Assembly (NCBI GenBank): GCA_016191555.1
Contig: JACPVX010000041.1
Location: 339,257 to 403,256, forward strand
Direction of reading: 5' to 3'
Source of the DNA: Bacteroidota bacterium
GTDB taxonomy: Bacteria; Bacteroidota; Bacteroidia; Cytophagales; Cyclobacteriaceae
Length of the DNA: 64,000 nt
The translations under genes and the position numbers were made by a program. The stretch's first letter is position 1, and every line of letters starts with the position of its first letter. Below are positions 54,841 through 63,770 of this stretch, piece by piece. A model generated the notes under the pieces. It had not been told where the DNA came from. It worked only from the letters and a program-made list of their open reading frames with translations, and searched no databases.

Positions 54841-55360
54841 ATCGTTTAAAAAACTCCCACGTCACTATACCCACACACACCGAGATGTTGAGTGAGTGCT
54901 TTGTTCCGCTTTGCGGGATTTCTAAAGCGACATCGCCTAACTCAATCGCTTCTTCGCTGACGCCTTCTACTTCATTCCCGAAAACCAGACAATACTTTTG
55001 ATTGCGGTCGATGGGGTATTCGTGTAGGGGCTTGCTTTCGTTGGTCTGCTCGATCAACACAATTGTAAAGCCTTCGGCTTTCAGTAGACGGATTGCTGCT
55101 GCGGTGCTTTCGGCATACGACCACTCCACCGAATCGGTAGCACCGAGCGCTGTCTTATGAATTTCGCGATGCGGGGGTGTGCCTGTGATTCCGGTTAAAA
55201 TAATTTTTGAAATCCGAAATGCATCTGTCGTACGAAAGGCTGAACCCACGTTGTGCAGGCTGCGCACATTATCCAACAAAATACACACTGGTAACTTTTC
55301 AGTCTCTTTAAATTGATCGACTGATATACGTCCCAACTCCTCGAGTTTCAGTTTCTTCAT
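54818..55360 (-). CDS. TrmH/SpoU family RNA methyltransferase
   Basis: A 180-residue SPOUT-class methyltransferase that 2'-O-methylates RNA. It has motif 1 LLDNVRSLHNVGSAFRT, motif 2 CLVFGNEVEGVSEE and motif 3 IPQSGTKHSLNISVCVGI, which form the SAM-binding knot. The target (tRNA or rRNA) cannot be read from sequence. The C-terminus KRFEDLKIG is encoded by the adjoining AT-rich repeat. It lies 12 bases from the M20 peptidase gene and is probably co-transcribed with it. Confidence 0.92.
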   Translation of the reverse strand: MKKLKLEELGRISVDQFKETEKLPVCILLDNVRSLHNVGSAFRTTDAFRISKIILTGITGTPPHREIHKTALGATDSVEWSYAESTAAAIRLLKAEGFTIVLIEQTNESKPLHEYPIDRNQKYCLVFGNEVEGVSEEAIELGDVALEIPQSGTKHSLNISVCVGIVTWEFFKRFEDLKIG

Positions 55361-55372
55361 CGTTTCGTTAAA

Positions 55373-56776
55373 TCAATTCGCCTTCGCCAGATTAAAAATC
55401 AATTCCCAGTTGAATTGAACAAATTTGTGCAGCGACTCTTCTAAAATTCGTTCCTGATCGCTGTGTGCACCAAATCCTTTGGGGCCATCTTCGATGTCTG
55501 TCATCGGGCCAATGCCATAGCACTCAATTCCCTTCGCACGCAAAAATGCCATGTCGGTAGCACCGGTGGGCATGGTTGGGATGGTAACGGTATTGTAAAT
55601 TTTCTTCACAGCCGCTTCAGTAGTAGTAAATGCTTCTGACTCCAATCGTGAAGGGCGGGCCGAAGGACGCAGGTTGCGCGTGTTGGGCACAATCTCAATT
55701 TGCGAATCGTTGATCACACGTTTCATTTCCGCCAGCAACGCAGGCATGTCTTCATCCGGCAATGCTCGCACATCCAATGTTGCTTCGGCTTCGCTCGGAA
55801 TCACATTGCTCAAATAACCTCCTTTAAAAATATTAGGTGAGATAGACGTGCGCAAAGTAGAATGCATGCGGGGTTCTTTTGCCGCAAAATATTCCTGTGC
55901 TTTCTCAGCTCCTTTGCCTGTCACTACCGCCATGTAACGCTCGGCATCGGCCGGAGCGCTGATAGCGGCTAACCGTGTAAAGAATGTGCGGGTGGTTTCG
56001 TTCAACCGCATGGGTGTTTGCCAGGCGGCAATTTTAGCAATGGCTTGCGATAGGTGAACGATGGCATTGTCTTGCAGTGGCACCGAGCCATGGCCCGCAG
56101 TTCCGCGCGCTACCAACTTCACTCCGTTGGGTACTTTCTCAGTTGTAGAAACGGCTGCATATAAAACTTTACCTTCCTTTCGTGTCACACCTCCGCCTTC
56201 GGCAAAACAGAACTCGGCATCGATCGCATCATAATGTTCCTTCACCATAAAATCGATTCCCACTTTTGTGTTGGATTCTTCTCCGGCTTCCGCTAAAAAA
56301 ATCACATCGCGGTCAAGCGCAATGTTCATTCGCTTGAGTTGCAACATCACCATCAACGCTGCTACTACATTGTCTTTGTCATCGACTGCTCCGCGGGCAT
56401 ACACATAACCGCCATCGCGTGTAGCAGAAAAAGGCGGATGAATCCATTTAGTGGTATCGACACTCACCACATCGGTGTGGGCCATTAACAACACAGGCTT
56501 TTTCTTGCCGTTGCCTTTGAGGCGCGCGACTAAGTTGGGATGCTTGGGGTCATTGTAAAAAACCTGTGTAGCAATTCCTTCTTTGTCGAGGACGGATTTT
56601 AAATATTCCACTACCGGAGCTTCGTAGCCGGTGGCCACACTTGAATTAATTTTTAAAATTGCCTGAAAGTGTCGGATGGTTTCATCCTGCAATTTTGTCC
56701 AGTCGGGTTGTTTGGTTTGAGCTTGCGTAAGTTGGGCGGCTGCCATCAGCAACCCGAAGAAGAAAGTGGTGCGCAT
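55373..56776 (-). CDS. Exported M20/M25/M40 family metallopeptidase
   Basis: A 467-residue protein with a signal peptide (MRTTFFFGLLMAAAQLTQAQ). The di-zinc M20 residues are visible: H100-x-D102 (MAHTDVV), the bridging D132 (RGAVDDKD), the catalytic E166 with E167 (AEAGEESN), and a later zinc histidine in GFGAHSDQE. M20 enzymes cleave dipeptides or acyl-amino acids; the exported location suggests peptide use outside the cytoplasm. It precedes trmH by 12 bases. Confidence 0.93.
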   Translation of the reverse strand: MRTTFFFGLLMAAAQLTQAQTKQPDWTKLQDETIRHFQAILKINSSVATGYEAPVVEYLKSVLDKEGIATQVFYNDPKHPNLVARLKGNGKKKPVLLMAHTDVVSVDTTKWIHPPFSATRDGGYVYARGAVDDKDNVVAALMVMLQLKRMNIALDRDVIFLAEAGEESNTKVGIDFMVKEHYDAIDAEFCFAEGGGVTRKEGKVLYAAVSTTEKVPNGVKLVARGTAGHGSVPLQDNAIVHLSQAIAKIAAWQTPMRLNETTRTFFTRLAAISAPADAERYMAVVTGKGAEKAQEYFAAKEPRMHSTLRTSISPNIFKGGYLSNVIPSEAEATLDVRALPDEDMPALLAEMKRVINDSQIEIVPNTRNLRPSARPSRLESEAFTTTEAAVKKIYNTVTIPTMPTGATDMAFLRAKGIECYGIGPMTDIEDGPKGFGAHSDQERILEESLHKFVQFNWELIFNLAKAN

Positions 56777-56819
56777 AGTTTAGCTATAAAGTTTGACTGA
56801 CAATATAGCGAACATCCGC

Positions 56820-57425
56820 TTAATTCGGGTCTTCCAGCTGATCGATTCGTTCTTGTAATTCAATCAGGCATTTGCCGTACGATATTTTGTACATCCAGTT
56901 GGCCATGTAGTAGCATAAAGGGGTGAGTATGGCCATCACGATGACTGCCGTGACTAAAACAATAGGGTCTTGCATCATCTTCTCTACGTTGCCGCCACCA
57001 ATTGAACCGCCCATCATAAAACCGGCTGTACCTGCAATGGGGTAAATGAACAACGCTACTCTCTTTTGAAACCGGATGTTGTCGGTAATGAATTGATGTG
57101 TGTGCACCAGTACTTGTTTTAAACTTTTATCAATCGGCAACACCACATTGATTTTTCGATACATCGAAAAATTGGTGACGAAAAAGAAGATGTAGGAAAT
57201 AATGACCAGCACTAATCCGATTTTTACTAAAGGCTCGTGAAAGTAAAAGAAGAGGGCAATAAAGCAGATGAGAAAGAGTACCGAGAAACCGGTTGTTTGT
57301 AAATAGGCTGTCTTTAGTTTTTGTACAGGGTGTTTTGATTTTTTTTGAATATGCACCGCCCCCATCACCGGCTTAGTGAGTTTATCTGTCTCCAGCTTTT
57401 TCCATGCTTCCTGCAAATCCATCAT
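56820..57425 (-). CDS. Four-helix membrane protein coupled to ECF sigma factor
   Basis: A 201-residue protein with four predicted membrane helices (residues about 45-62, 68-88, 125-143, 155-175). The start is given as ATG 57425; GTG 57428 and ATG 57422 are in frame too. It overlaps the sigma gene stop (GTGATGATG), which is the usual place for an anti-sigma partner. However, it has no FecR, zinc-finger or RskA-like motif, so its anti-sigma role is only a guess from the overlap. No family recognised. Confidence 0.65.
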   Translation of the reverse strand: MMDLQEAWKKLETDKLTKPVMGAVHIQKKSKHPVQKLKTAYLQTTGFSVLFLICFIALFFYFHEPLVKIGLVLVIISYIFFFVTNFSMYRKINVVLPIDKSLKQVLVHTHQFITDNIRFQKRVALFIYPIAGTAGFMMGGSIGGGNVEKMMQDPIVLVTAVIVMAILTPLCYYMANWMYKISYGKCLIELQERIDQLEDPN

Positions 57426-57904
57426 CACAGCGTTTTTAATTTCTTCGTTATCGTTTCTTTGATCCGGTGCAGCTTTACGGCTGTGTTGTTTTTTGTCAAC
57501 CCGGAAATTTCTGCGATCTCTTCGTTCTCGTATCCATCCAGATGCAACGTAATAATCATCCGGTCGATTTCGTTGAGTTCGCGAATGGCGATGTACAAAG
57601 CTTCCGATTCCTCACTTTGTATTTTGTCGCCCGAACTGGTTTTGAGCAACGACAAATCTTCATGCGGCACGACCAACTGCGGTCGTCTTTTGAAGGTGAG
57701 CACTGTGTTGAGCGCTACCCGGTAGAGCCACGTTGAAAATTTGGAATCGCCCTTAAATTGAGGAAATGATCGCCACGCCTGGAAGAGAATCTCCTGAAAT
57801 AAGTCGCGTTCGTCTTCCTCGTGGTGAACATACAGGCGTATCACCTTAAAGATGATGCCCCTGTTTTGCTCAATGAGGTTGGTAAACTCTCTTTCAGATG
57901 CCAT
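57425..57904 (-). CDS. RNA polymerase ECF sigma-70 factor
   Basis: A 159-residue sigma factor. Region 2 is IFKVIRLYVHHEEDERDLFQ...ILFQAWRSFPQF with FSTWLYRVALNTVL, and region 4 is IRELNEIDRMIITLHLDGYE...ISGLTKNNTAVKLHRIKETI. The start is ATG 57904, with 139 non-coding bases between it and the serine hydrolase stop. The membrane gene downstream overlaps it and is the probable regulator. The sigma controls unknown genes. Confidence 0.94.
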   Translation of the reverse strand: MASEREFTNLIEQNRGIIFKVIRLYVHHEEDERDLFQEILFQAWRSFPQFKGDSKFSTWLYRVALNTVLTFKRRPQLVVPHEDLSLLKTSSGDKIQSEESEALYIAIRELNEIDRMIITLHLDGYENEEIAEISGLTKNNTAVKLHRIKETITKKLKTL

Positions 57905-58043
57905 AATTGCCGCGTAGCTGTTTAGCTAACCTCATTGCCCTCAAATTGTTTACCGTTAGTCGGGCGGAGGTGTTTAAAATTACAACATCAAAAAAATATT
58001 TGATGGGGGTTTAATTTGTGGGGTGATATTACCTGCTAATTAA

Positions 58044-59126
58044 TCACAAATACTCCGACAACTGATCAAAGAAACTAGGCCAAGGCATTTTACCTTCACT
58101 CTTGCCCAGGCGCACGATGATGAGATTTTTAGCGCGATTCACATAAATGAATTGACCGTGCAATCCATCGGCATAAAAACCTTTTTGCGAAATCCACCAT
58201 TGGTAGCCGTAAAATCCTACGGCTCCTTCTTTTTGTATTGAAGTAGTCGATGCGGTAATCCATTCTTTGGTAAGAAGTTGCTGACCATTCCACTGACCAT
58301 CGTTTAAGAAGAGCCTTCCAAACTTGGCAAAGTCGCGGGCTTTGGCGTTGATGCAACAAAACGTTTTCTCCAAACCATTTTTCTTTTTGTCGATGCTCCA
58401 AGTTGCTTCGTACTCGGCACCCAAATGGCTCCAGATTTTTTCGTTCATGTAATCCGTTACATTTTTTTTGGTGGCACGCTCTACGATCAAGCCGAGTAGC
58501 TGCGTGTTCACACTTCGGTATGCGAACTTGGTTCCTGGAGCGTAATCTGTTTTCAAGCGAGAAAGATAGCCGCGCAAATTTCTTCCATAATACAACTTGG
58601 CTGCCTGCCCCAACGGGTTGTAATAGCTTTCGCTCGATTTGATACCACTCGTCATTTGCAGCAGGTGGCGAATTTTAATTTGGTCAAAGCCTTTTCTGCC
58701 CTTCAACTCGGTGAGGTAATTCGTGATGGGCTCTTCCACGTTTTTAATGAACCCATCCGACAGCGCGGCTCCGATCAAAGCGGACGTATACGACTTGGCC
58801 ATGGAAAAGGAAGCTACTGTAGAGCCGGCATCATATTGCTGGTAGTAGCGCTCCATCAAAATCGAGTCGTTGCGGATGATGAGGAAAGCCACTGAGTTAT
58901 TGGCCGCCACCATGCTATCAATTTTTATCACACGTGCCTTGCCAATCTTTTCTTTCTTCGGTGCTTCCGTAAACCGAAAAGGAGCACTGGACTTACTGAG
59001 GGGTCGCGAAGGAAAAATTTTGTGATCGGTGATGTTTGAAAAGTTGTACCACGCAAAGCGGCCAACCAGGCACGATTGCAACATAAGTGCAGGAATCAAA
59101 AATAAAATCCAGATGATCTTTCTCAT
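58044..59126 (-). CDS. Serine hydrolase, beta-lactamase/PBP class C-like lipoprotein
   Basis: The 360-residue protein starts at ATG 59126; a TTG at 59150 is less likely. It has a lipobox (LQSC, cysteine 19). The serine site S108-M-A-K111 (SxxK) and the later FAYRSVNTQLLG (Y-x-S/N box) show the class C beta-lactamase/esterase fold. The third box, HGQFIYV, is degenerate. Such exported enzymes act as esterases or peptidases on unknown substrates; resistance to beta-lactams is not implied. Confidence 0.9.
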   Translation of the reverse strand: MRKIIWILFLIPALMLQSCLVGRFAWYNFSNITDHKIFPSRPLSKSSAPFRFTEAPKKEKIGKARVIKIDSMVAANNSVAFLIIRNDSILMERYYQQYDAGSTVASFSMAKSYTSALIGAALSDGFIKNVEEPITNYLTELKGRKGFDQIKIRHLLQMTSGIKSSESYYNPLGQAAKLYYGRNLRGYLSRLKTDYAPGTKFAYRSVNTQLLGLIVERATKKNVTDYMNEKIWSHLGAEYEATWSIDKKKNGLEKTFCCINAKARDFAKFGRLFLNDGQWNGQQLLTKEWITASTTSIQKEGAVGFYGYQWWISQKGFYADGLHGQFIYVNRAKNLIIVRLGKSEGKMPWPSFFDQLSEYL

Positions 59127-59224
59127 ATCTAATAATAAATTTTTGTGCAAGAAGCTGTTTTCTTAAACAGCCAATGCCTTTCTGCTTTCAATTTAAAGCA
59201 GCCGAACGTCTATATCGATAAATT

Positions 59225-60343
59225 TTAATCAGCCGATGGAAGCTCTTTCTTGAATTGGGAAGGCGTAACTCCGGCATAGCGCTTAAAGGCGGTGTTGAAA
59301 GTGGTTTTCGAATTAAAGCCTGCCTCCTGCCCAATTGCCAACAGCGAGTAGTGATTGAATCGGGCGTTGGCCAACAATTCTTTTGCTTCCTCCACGCGAT
59401 AGCGATTAATGAAATCGTAAAAATTGGATTTCTCTTTTTTGTTAATGATTTGCGATAGGTAGCCCGCGCTTAGTTCAACATCCGCGGCCAACATTTCTAA
59501 GCTGAGTTCGGGGTTGAGATATGGCTTTTTTGTTTTCATAACCAACAACAGGTTTTGATAATGATCGTCTGTCTTTTCAGACAATACGGGTTCCTCTTTT
59601 ACGGGTGTTTGAAAAATAGCCGGCTCAAATACTTCTCTGCGAGTGTAAGCGGAATAACCAATCCAGTAAATGACAACCGACATCCCAATCCACAACGGGT
59701 AATGATGCCATTGTGAAAATTGGTTGGTGATCAATTCATACACATACGGAAAGCTCCACAAAAACCAAAGTGTCAACAATGCATACATCAGGTTGCGCAG
59801 CCAGCCAAGTGTGCGGTTGTCGATAACCGAAAAATTATTTTTCAAGTTATGCTGATAGCGAAACACACGCAGCATTCCGTTGCCCAGCAAAGCAATCGCC
59901 AAAATCATAGAAAGCACTTCAATGATATGATTCAGTTGATTGACGATGCCGATGTGTTCTGCTAACCATTTTCTGTTTATCACAAATGCTAGCAACGTGC
60001 CTGTCTTGAAAAGTATATCTAACAAAAATGGAAGGAAGAGTAACTTTTCAATTAGGGACGGTTGATGCTGCGGCTTAATCAAATATGTAATGAAAAAATA
60101 AAATGCTACCGGGATGAGCAGCGTCCACGAAAGGGGTAAGAAAAAAATGATCGGGTAAATTTTAATTAGACCGATGTCAAAAAGGAAATAATAAAAGTTG
60201 TTGAGCGAAAAACTGAAAATGGTGAGCGCCAGATAGGCATTGGATTTCCGTCTGAAGTTCGTGCTACGAACTAAAAGAATGGACAAGAAAAACCCCTGGG
60301 CGCAACCGACTAAAATGAGAACATTAAACAGATTGAGACTCAT
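59225..60343 (-). CDS. AraC family transcriptional regulator with membrane N-terminus
   Basis: A 372-residue protein starting at ATG 60343; the TTG at 60373 is less likely. About seven membrane helices occupy residues 5-235, followed by a cytoplasmic linker and a C-terminal AraC helix-turn-helix domain (LSLEMLAADVELSAGYLSQI, AIGQEAGFNSKTTFNTAFKR). This membrane-anchored AraC form is common in Bacteroidota and could sense a signal within or outside the membrane. It is divergent from the small membrane genes at 60446-60930. Confidence 0.92.
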   Translation of the reverse strand: MSLNLFNVLILVGCAQGFFLSILLVRSTNFRRKSNAYLALTIFSFSLNNFYYFLFDIGLIKIYPIIFFLPLSWTLLIPVAFYFFITYLIKPQHQPSLIEKLLFLPFLLDILFKTGTLLAFVINRKWLAEHIGIVNQLNHIIEVLSMILAIALLGNGMLRVFRYQHNLKNNFSVIDNRTLGWLRNLMYALLTLWFLWSFPYVYELITNQFSQWHHYPLWIGMSVVIYWIGYSAYTRREVFEPAIFQTPVKEEPVLSEKTDDHYQNLLLVMKTKKPYLNPELSLEMLAADVELSAGYLSQIINKKEKSNFYDFINRYRVEEAKELLANARFNHYSLLAIGQEAGFNSKTTFNTAFKRYAGVTPSQFKKELPSAD

Positions 60344-60445
60344 GCGGGTTAATTGTCGGCTAAAATAAGCCAACTATCTGAAAAGAAAATATCAAAGGCT
60401 GTAATCAAAACGGGTAGTGTGCAACTAATTAGAAAAAGATTAATA

Positions 60446-60658
60446 ATGGAAACTAAAAAGAAATTGAGGTTGGGCAAGTATTCGCTTGTAATCGGTATTG
60501 CCAGTGGTTTTGCTTTTTTGGTTGCGTTTTTTGCGGTGCTAGAAAGTAGTTCAGATACTTCTGAAACCTTAGGTTTAGTAGGATTGTGTGCCAGCTCCAT
60601 GGCTTTATTTCTCACATCAATGGAAGAAAAGAAAACAAAAACCTGTTCAAAACTATGA
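60446..60658 (+). CDS. Small membrane protein
   Basis: A 70-residue protein starting at ATG 60446; the longer frame from 60353 would run antiparallel into the AraC gene start region. Two hydrophobic stretches (SLVIGIASGFAFLVAFFAVL and LGLVGLCASSMALFLTS) make it a two-helix membrane protein with basic ends. It overlaps the following small gene by ATGA. No family recognised. It may be controlled by the divergent AraC regulator. Confidence 0.55.
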   Translation: METKKKLRLGKYSLVIGIASGFAFLVAFFAVLESSSDTSETLGLVGLCASSMALFLTSMEEKKTKTCSKL

Positions 60659-60930
60659 CAGTCAGCAAAGAAAACCCTACCTCAAAAGGAACCTTTCCTA
60701 TACTGCGCATTTTATATGGCGCCTTTGTAGCACTTGGCATTTACTACTTGCTGCGCAAAGATATTTCAGAAGCGATGAGTACATTGGGGATCGGGTTGAT
60801 TTTTGATCCATTTGATCAGCAAGTGAAGTGGAACGATCGTCCAGCATACCAAAAAATCTGGCTGGTTGTGCATCTCAGCATCGTACTTGGCTTAGTCGGA
60901 ATTTTACTTTTTAATTGGTTGAGTAAGTAA
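60655..60930 (+). CDS. Small membrane protein
   Basis: A 91-residue protein from ATG 60655, which overlaps the previous stop (ATGA), so translation is coupled. Two predicted helices (ILYGAFVALGIYYLL and LVVHLSIVLGLVGILLFNWL) flank a loop with IGLIFDPFDQQVKWNDRPAY. The loop has a conserved look, but I can name no family. With its partner it forms a two-gene unit of unknown role opposite the AraC gene. Confidence 0.6.
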   Translation: MTVSKENPTSKGTFPILRILYGAFVALGIYYLLRKDISEAMSTLGIGLIFDPFDQQVKWNDRPAYQKIWLVVHLSIVLGLVGILLFNWLSK

Positions 60931-61013
60931 TCAAAATACTTTCTGGTCGAAAATCAAACCACTTAAAAAAGGAATGTAGCTTCTTTCGGAATAAGTTCTT
61001 AGGTGTTGAAAAA

Positions 61014-62666
61014 TCAATTTACAAACAAAGGCGGAATTTTGTCTTCCCACTCGGTCGCTTCCTGGTAGGCACGCACGAGCGAAATAATTTCTGCCTCTCC
61101 ATACAAACGACCTAAAAAAGAAATGCTGGTTGGGCTGCCCTTGTCATTAAAACCATTTGGCACCACTACACACGGATTTCCCGTAAGGTTAGTGGTTAAT
61201 AATTGAGAGCCTCCGAAGCTGGGTGTAACGATCACATCAAAATCTTTAGTAGCTGCATAAAACTCCTGAATTAACTGATGGCGGAGCCGCGATGCATTAA
61301 TGTATTCTACAGCCGGAATGAAGCGTGCCGCACGAAATGTATTAGGCCACGCCCACTTGCGTTGGTCGGTCATCAAGCTATCACGATTCGAACGCGTCAA
61401 CTCATCGAATGAAGCTGCAGCTTCCGCAGTCAGCATGATGCGCACAGCCGCGATAGGAATTTTTGAATCCCACTCCAGTGGAATTAATTCAACTCCCAAT
61501 TTTTTTAAATCGACCAGTGTTTTTTCATCGTTTGCTTTGGATGGATAATTTCCTTCAAACCATTTTTTGAAATAGCCCACTCGTAATTTTTTGAGAAGTG
61601 TTTTTGATGAGTAATTAAATGCTGCCGCACGTGTCGAGCGATCCAAATCATCTTCTCCACGAATGGCATCGAACACCAATGCACAATCAAAAGCCGAACG
61701 ACACAAGGGTCCAATTTTGTCCATGCTGTAGCTCAGCGCCATCGCACCGTGTCGGCTCACCGCGCCAAATGTGGGTCGCAGCCCGCTGGCTCCGCAGCGT
61801 GTTGAAGGAGAAACAATCGAGCCCAGTGTTTCGGTGCCGATGGCAAACGCTACTAAGCCTGCTACTGTTGCAGAAGCCGACCCAGCCGATGATCCGCTCG
61901 ATCCATCTTTCAAGTTCCACGGATTTTTAGTGACACCTCCATACCAGATGTCGCCCATGGCCAGAGCGCCTAATGTTAACTTTACTACTAACACGGCTCC
62001 GGCTTGTTCTAATTTTTTAACTACAGTAGCTGTCTCGTGAATGGTTTGTCCTTTGAAGGGTGCAGCTCCCCACGTAGTTTCAGTTCCCTCCACGGTTAAT
62101 AAGTCTTTGATCCCGTAAGGAATGCCATGCAAGGGACCGCGGTATTTCCCTTTAGCTATTTCTTCATCGACTAATTTGGCTTGTTTCAAAGCGCTCTGTT
62201 CTAAAATCGAAATGGCACATTGCAGTGTGTCACCATATTTTTTTAAACGGCTTAAATAGAGCTTGGTCAACTCAGTAGATGTGATCTTTTTAGATTTAAT
62301 CAGCACCGATAATTTATAAACAGGATAAAAGGCAAGTTCTTCTTTGTTAGCAGGTAGCGCTACTTCTTTCGGCAATCCCCAGTCAATTGATTTTTGCTGG
62401 GTAGATGCTATAACACCCACAGGCATCGGGTCGAAAACCAGTGACATGGGCACACTATTGTTGAGTGTATACTGATGAATGGCCTGAAATGCCTTCTGAT
62501 AATCCATCAAATTAGAAAATAGTGAATCGCGCTCGGCCTGGGTAAAAGACAAATCATAATAGCTCTCAATCGATTGTGTGGGGTATTTGGTCTGAGAAAA
62601 TGTGGTGATTGTCGCGCAGCATAAACCCACGATCAAAGAAACTCTGTAACTTGAGGCCGTTTTCAT
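61014..62666 (-). CDS. Exported amidase-signature family enzyme
   Basis: A 550-residue protein with a signal peptide, starting at ATG 62666 (a TTG at 62672 is less likely). The amidase catalytic triad is clear: lysine 187 (GIKDLLTVEG), cis-serine 259 in DGSSGSSAGSAS and the nucleophile serine 283 in GTETLGSIVSP, 24 residues later as in fatty-acid amide hydrolase. It cleaves amide bonds; exported amidases may act on peptides or acyl amides. It is divergent from the DinB-fold gene with just 28 bases between start codons. Confidence 0.92.
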   Translation of the reverse strand: MKTASSYRVSLIVGLCCATITTFSQTKYPTQSIESYYDLSFTQAERDSLFSNLMDYQKAFQAIHQYTLNNSVPMSLVFDPMPVGVIASTQQKSIDWGLPKEVALPANKEELAFYPVYKLSVLIKSKKITSTELTKLYLSRLKKYGDTLQCAISILEQSALKQAKLVDEEIAKGKYRGPLHGIPYGIKDLLTVEGTETTWGAAPFKGQTIHETATVVKKLEQAGAVLVVKLTLGALAMGDIWYGGVTKNPWNLKDGSSGSSAGSASATVAGLVAFAIGTETLGSIVSPSTRCGASGLRPTFGAVSRHGAMALSYSMDKIGPLCRSAFDCALVFDAIRGEDDLDRSTRAAAFNYSSKTLLKKLRVGYFKKWFEGNYPSKANDEKTLVDLKKLGVELIPLEWDSKIPIAAVRIMLTAEAAASFDELTRSNRDSLMTDQRKWAWPNTFRAARFIPAVEYINASRLRHQLIQEFYAATKDFDVIVTPSFGGSQLLTTNLTGNPCVVVPNGFNDKGSPTSISFLGRLYGEAEIISLVRAYQEATEWEDKIPPLFVN

Positions 62667-62694
62667 TTTCAATTGTTTAGACTGGATTGTACGA

Positions 62695-63165
62695 ATGAAG
62701 AAGTATTTTATAAAGTTATATCAATACAACGCGTGGGCAAATAATCGTGTTATGGAATGCCTACTTCGCCAACAGGTGCGTGATGCAAAAATCACAACAC
62801 TTTTTGGCCATGTGCTGGCAGCTCAGTTTCTGTGGCTGCACCGCATTAAAGGATTGCCTGCTCCGGCTGTAAAATTGTGGGGGGACTATTCATTGGAAAC
62901 TCTGCAGACGATGGTAATCAATGCCAACGCGCAATGGATTGCTTATGTGGAAGAAACTGATGGATTCGACCGCGAGATGACTTACCACAATTATGTGGGC
63001 GATTTGTACACCAACAATGTAGAAACCATCATGATGCATTTGGTCAACCATTCATCGTATCATCGTGCACAAATTGCTATGCTGCTACGACAGAGCGGGC
63101 TGGAGCCGATTAATACTGATCTGATTACGTTTGATCGGGTACAGCGTGGGCAGTGGAAGGATTAG
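62695..63165 (+). CDS. DinB family protein
   Basis: A 156-residue four-helix bundle protein of the DinB/YfiT type. The metal-site histidines are visible at H39 (FGHVLAAQ) and H119/H123 (HLVNHSSYHRAQ), typical of the nickel or zinc site. Family members include thiol-dependent transferases such as bacillithiol transferase. The precise substrate is unknown. The gene is followed by the dienelactone hydrolase gene on the same strand after 58 bases. Confidence 0.9.
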   Translation: MKKYFIKLYQYNAWANNRVMECLLRQQVRDAKITTLFGHVLAAQFLWLHRIKGLPAPAVKLWGDYSLETLQTMVINANAQWIAYVEETDGFDREMTYHNYVGDLYTNNVETIMMHLVNHSSYHRAQIAMLLRQSGLEPINTDLITFDRVQRGQWKD

Positions 63166-63223
63166 TTAAAACTAAACCGGCTATTTTATTGTTACTTGCA
63201 CACAACAACTAAAACCAATAAAC

Positions 63224-63763
63224 ATGAAGAGAATAATTATTTTCCTCCTTTTTGTTTTGCCCGCATGTTCTTTTGCGCAAATCAAATCGGCAGAAACGAT
63301 CTGCCACACTTCGGCTACAGAGAAGTTTGCCGTTCTTGCATCCAACAAAAAATTCAATCGCGATCACCCAAGTCCGCTGCCCTATGTGCACGAAACACAA
63401 GCCGGTGGCAAGATGATCAAATTAAAATGTGCCGATGGTGTAGAAGCTAATGCCTACTACATTGAAGCCAAAGTAAAATCAAACAATTGGATTTTCGTGT
63501 TTCAAGAATGGTGGGGACTGAATGACCACATCAAACGTGAAGCCGAAAATCTTTACAACGACTTAGGAAACGTAAACGTAATCGCTTTAGACATGTATGA
63601 TGGGAAACTGGCTACTGATCCGCAAAATGCCGGTAAGTACATGGGCGAATTCAAACAAGCTCGGGGAACTGAAATTGTGAAAGGTGCTATTGCCTTTGCA
63701 GGCCCCAGTGCAAAAATCGGCACAATCGGTTGGTGCTTTGGTGGTGGCCAGTCGATGCAAGCG
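63224..63763 (+). CDS. Exported dienelactone hydrolase family protein, cut at 3' end
   Basis: About 180 residues are native-looking: signal peptide MKRIIIFLLFVLPACSFAQ, then VFQEWWGLNDHIKREAENLY, NVIALDMYDGKLA, and the nucleophile elbow GTIGWCFGGGQSMQ with the catalytic cysteine. Dienelactone hydrolases are alpha/beta hydrolases of about 240-290 residues, so the part with the catalytic Asp and His is missing. From about 63757-63766 the frame continues without break into an unrelated protein. The first part is typical of Bacteroidota in composition. The gene is therefore truncated by a join. Confidence 0.85.
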
Positions 63764-63770
63764 GCCCTCG
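63755..63770. other. Chimeric join between unrelated genes
   Basis: Within these bases sequence character switches from dienelactone hydrolase with AT-rich codons to FabI with GC-only wobble codons, without a frameshift or linker. Both proteins have a similar short motif here (QAxLE against KAALE), which blurs the exact crossover. Confidence 0.8.

Noticed and set aside
60353..60445. Extended N-terminus of the small membrane protein at 60446
   Set aside because: The 31 extra residues have no membrane or conserved character and lie in the divergent promoter space of the AraC gene; ATG 60446 gives a compact two-helix protein.
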